Shown here: positions 60,771 through 64,000 of the stretch, one piece after another
Layout: each line of letters opens with the position of its first letter
Position numbering within the stretch: the first letter of the stretch is position 1
From: Amoebidium appalachense
Taxonomy: Eukaryota; Ichthyosporea
Reading direction: 5' to 3'
Assembly (NCBI GenBank): GCA_963693365.1
Contig: CAVNZM010000007.1
Location: 7,502,001-7,566,000, forward strand
Length of the DNA stretch: 64,000 nucleotides
Translations under genes and position numbers: made by a program
Notes under the pieces: model-generated
Database searches by the model: none
Seen by the model: only the letters and a program-made list of their open reading frames with translations
Told to the model about the DNA's origin: nothing

Positions 60771-61974
60771 TAACATAGACAAATGTGGTGTTCTTGTACC
60801 TGATATAGCTAACAATTTACACACATTTACATTATCATCTAAACCTGTACCTATAGTTCCAGAATACAAATATCTGGTGTTCCGGTTAATTCTGTAGGTG
60901 TTATGTTTTTTCATATGGTCGAAAAGAGGGTAGAGTTGGCTCGTAAGCGGTTAGCTTTCTTCTCGGCTAATATTTTTAAAGACACACCCCTCCGCATCCT
61001 TCTATTAGACTTACATTTATTCGCACTTTTGTCTTCCCGGCATGTGAATATGGTTTACCCCTTCTCGCCGCTTGGATCAAGAAAGAAAGAACTAGAGCGC
61101 TTAAACCCTTGGCAAATTTCCTTGAAGCAGAAGTTGCCTCCTTTCTATCTAACAACTGTTGTAACCCTGGGCCTGTAACGCTCTCGATATATGGTCTGGT
61201 CCCAATAGCTGCTAGAGTATCCTATCTCGCGCTGAAATTCAATAAGCACATAAGCCGCTTAAAGAAGTATTTGCCCTCCCACCCTCTCTTCTCTATCCGA
61301 CCTGTCCCCTCCTCACCTCTCCCCTCTTTCCTTCCCTCTCTCTCCCCTTCTCCCCTGGGCACAAATACAAATAAACCCCGCAAAAGTGTGTGTGTGACTT
61401 TGGACTGCCACTTACTTATTAAACATCGGTACACAATCACAAGATAATCACGCAATATAACAAATGGAAAAAGATACCACACGACACTAGACCCGATGAA
61501 AGCATACACCTTGAAAAACTAAGCCTTATGTCTCGTTTTATATATACTGACCGCCTCAACCATATTGCCAAGTATGGCACTCGCAAATGTATAACACCTA
61601 AATACATATTACCTTCCTCAGTGTAGAACTGGTCTTTCTCTAGCTGATGGTATTATTGATCAATTACCACGCTTTCAAAGTTACTGTACACGTGCTATAC
61701 AGTGGAGATCATATAAGTATAAGGTGGCATCATTTGCATGCCCAAACAACACACACACACACACCAGTTTAACCGGTCATGTATCGCCAAATGTAGTTTG
61801 ATAGACCACATAATACCGCAACACACACACGTCACATTCACAACAGACACCCAGAAAGATAGCCTACCTGTAAATTACAACATCCTTGATTTTATACTAC
61901 TGAACACGCGTAACTACGACCTGTTTATTAGATGTATTGATTGGCTTGAGAAACACATCACTACAAAATTCTAG
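60771..61974 (+). pseudogene. broken reverse transcriptase of the retrotransposon
   Basis: Matches the C-terminal three quarters of the reverse transcriptase at 40.6-42.2 kb, but the frame is broken several times: a single-base loss near 60872 (CTTGG reads CTGG), a shift near 60990 after KDTPL, and others near 61430, 61615 and 61895. Recognisable segments include MVEKRVELARKRLAFFSANI, SNNCCNPGPVTLSIYGLVPI and the end WLEKHITTKF. The catalytic YADD region is absent. Confidence 0.88.
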
Positions 61975-62045
<71 letters not shown>

Positions 62046-62320
62046 CCAGCTGATACCGAGTGTCCCAGGGGAGCCCCTTAAAAAAATAAAAAAAAATAAT
62101 AAAAAAATAATAAAAAAAAAAGCAGGGAACCCCAACTAATAACTGATTTCTCTTTGTAGTCTTTATGGTGTCTCGTAGAGAAAGTAAACCCTGATATATA
62201 ATCATCACCCGACATCTATGTACGTGATCATGATATACCGCTGAGGGGATATTCCGAGCAAAACACCCCCAATACCTTGAGACTGGTTTCTCTTTGCCTC
62301 GAGTAAACAGCGTAAACCCC
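60771..62320 (+). mobile_element. second copy of the non-LTR retrotransposon, 5'-truncated and decayed
   Basis: Homologous throughout to the minus-strand element at 40.2-42.2 kb, but on the plus strand. It starts within the reverse transcriptase at about residue 136 of that copy (just after the YADD motif), passes TAG at about 61972, then (CA)n, CCAGCTGATACCGAGTG, an A-rich stretch broken by T, and the tail ending GTAAACCCC at 62320. Flanking words CCTGTAGTTT (60762-60771) and CCTGTTGTGT (62321-62330) are a possible, imperfect target-site duplication. Confidence 0.88.
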
Positions 62321-62339
62321 CCTGTTGTGTATGTCTGGG

Positions 62340-62433
62340 TATCTGGGTGTGTCTCTCTCTCTCTGTGCACATAGTGTGTGTGTGTGTGTCTGTGTGTGTG
62401 TGTGTGTGTGTGTGCGTGCGGCTGTGTGTGCAT

Positions 62434-62481
<48 letters not shown>

Positions 62482-62502
62482 ACGCGCACTCGGCTGTGTG
62501 TG

Positions 62503-62552
<50 letters not shown>

Positions 62553-62598
62553 CATTGTTTTTCCCATCTTTGTGCTTTATTTATATCCCAACTAGCAG

Positions 62599-62655
<57 letters not shown>

Positions 62656-62670
62656 ACACACACACAAAAA
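62340..62670. repeat. TG-rich tract and C57 run
   Basis: (TG)n with CG/CA variants from about 62370 to 62550, then C57 at 62599-62655 followed by (CA)n and A9. Confidence 0.95.
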
Positions 62671-62899
62671 AAAAAGCCCTAGCTTGCATATTAAAAAATA
62701 TTTCTACCCCCTGGCTCTGTCTATTGACACAGAAACCTCCATCAACAAATAAATTCGTATTACAGTACTCCTCCTCGTGGCAATGGTACTGGTACGTGTA
62801 GTGTGAATGCCCCTTTGGGTAACTGCATGTGCTTGCACGAACACACTGCGGACGCACCACGATTACCAATCACCACTATGACACGTGTACCTACACTCA

Positions 62900-62903
62900 A
62901 TTA

Positions 62904-62943
<40 letters not shown>

Positions 62944-63009
62944 ACACACTCTCACTCACAAGCTACACTCACACTCACACTCACACACAATGGCATACAC
63001 ACACACACA

Positions 63010-63091
<82 letters not shown>

Positions 63092-63105
63092 TTCTCTCAA
63101 TAGAC
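62900..63105. repeat. (CA)n and (CT)n tracts
   Basis: (CA)n and CACACT-type repeats 62906-63010, then (CT)n 63011-63098 with a few TTT interruptions. Confidence 0.95.
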
Positions 63106-64000
63106 GTACATGTAGAGCTGCACTCCAACATGCGCATGTACGCAGTCTAACTAGAAAGGGAAAGGCGGCTCATGCAATCGTTTAGCCACAGCGCACCACC
63201 CACTGCCTCCCATGGCACCCCTTACACGCACGTCACGTACAAGTGCGCAAATTATCATGACACAGCACACTGAGCCCAGGATGTGAACGACTAGGCAACC
63301 TTGCCCCCCCCCCCCCCCCCCCCCCTCCCTCCCCCCCCCCCCCCCCCCCCCCCTCCCCCCTTCCTCTTTTGCCCCCTCACTCATGCATCTGTATTCAAAT
63401 CGGTATACCTCGAGTCCATGCATATGTACTGAAGTACCCCAGTCAGTCCCCCCAGTCCCCCCCCCCCCCCCCCCCCTCCCCCCTCCCCCCCCGCGCAGCA
63501 TATATATGTGCAGCGGCGCACTGCCGGCAGTGTGTACACGTGCACGTGAACAGTGTGATCTGCCTGGACATTGCATGTACGTGCTGTCCGACGTGCCGGT
63601 CACATGGCAATGCAGGTGTACTTCCGACACTCTGCGACTCTTCCCCGCCTCCCCCGCCCGCCGGCCCTCCCTCGCCTCTACAAACACACACACGCACGCA
63701 CACACACACACGCGCGCGCGCGCGCGCGCACGCACGCACGCACACACAGACACACCCATTCACGTGCCCAAACTTCGTCACACGAAGTTCACACACACAG
63801 ACCTTCACATGTACCGGCCGAACGTGCACGTGTGCTACCGTGGGTGTACATGCGCCGTGTGTGTTGCCATCACACAGTGCATCTGTGCGTGCACCTTCGT
63901 TTGTGTGGGTGGGTACCACCGTCGGGCATCTTAGGTGGACTTGTGAGCGCGTAGGCATTTGAACAGTTAAGGTTGCAGACGTACGTCTGCGCGCGTGTGT
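63106..64000. other. window end: C-runs, CA/CG repeats and mixed sequence
   Basis: C-rich tracts at 63304-63360 and 63457-63493, then CA repeats leading into an alternating (CG)9 tract (63711-63729) and a hairpin AACTTCGT-CAC-ACGAAGTT (63771-63789). No supported gene. Confidence 0.6.

Noticed and set aside
61222-61509. Minus-strand frame over the second retrotransposon copy (also 41096-41308 over the first)
   Set aside because: Antisense shadow of the reverse-transcriptase C-terminal region.

Overview
This is a nuclear DNA window from a eukaryote, probably unicellular; I cannot name the lineage. Five genes have exons that join across GT-AG introns in consistent codon phase. The recognisable families (equilibrative nucleoside transporter, cyclin L with an RS tail, ZC3HC1/NIPA zinc-finger protein, BTB/T1-WD40 protein, non-LTR retrotransposon) are all eukaryotic. 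Introns are mostly 0.3-2 kb and consist largely of low-complexity DNA: G or C homopolymers of up to about 64 nt, (CA)n/(TG)n, (GA)n/(CT)n, (CCCT)n and G-rich minisatellites. Because of this, most long open frames in the window are repeat artefacts (poly-Pro, poly-Gly, Thr-His, Val-Cys, Leu-Ser, Arg-Glu) and are not annotated as genes.

Layout. 1-640: (CA)n. 677-1090 (-): candidate terminal exon of an unknown gene. 1683-4078 (+): last three exons of an unknown acidic/basic protein, with a large G-rich minisatellite intron. 5.2-7.7 kb: higher-order G-rich tandem array. 7.7-20.7 kb: essentially gene-free, with long GA/CA/TG/G tracts and two unusual elements built from direct and inverted copies of a GCRGAGGGGT word between homopolymer ends. 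21.6-23.2 kb (-): intronless nucleoside transporter. 25.7-26.4 kb (+): tentative small exons of an unknown gene. 27.7-36.3 kb (+): cyclin L in six exons. 39.2-42.2 kb: a non-LTR retrotransposon and a solo 159-bp copy of its 3' tail, each with 10-bp target-site duplications. 42.8-45.5 kb (+): three-exon gene for a low-complexity orphan protein. 48.4-55.1 kb (-): five-exon coiled-coil/BTB(T1)/WD40 gene. 55.3-59.8 kb (+): four-exon ZC3HC1/NIPA homologue, transcribed divergently from the BTB-WD40 gene across a gap of about 215 bp. 60.8-62.3 kb (+): second, decayed copy of the same retrotransposon. 62.3-64 kb: simple repeats.

The host genes are nuclear housekeeping or regulatory functions (splicing-linked cyclin, nuclear-envelope/ubiquitin adaptor, BTB adaptor, nucleoside uptake); they do not form an obvious pathway. 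The most notable signals are the GAGGGGT-word elements, the retrotransposon family with its defined non-poly(A) 3' end, (CA)n tracts lying at 3' splice sites on the sense strand, a duplicated exon start in cyclin L, a repeat family inside cyclin L introns, and single-base interruptions (a C6 run where the frame needs C7) in two otherwise good genes.
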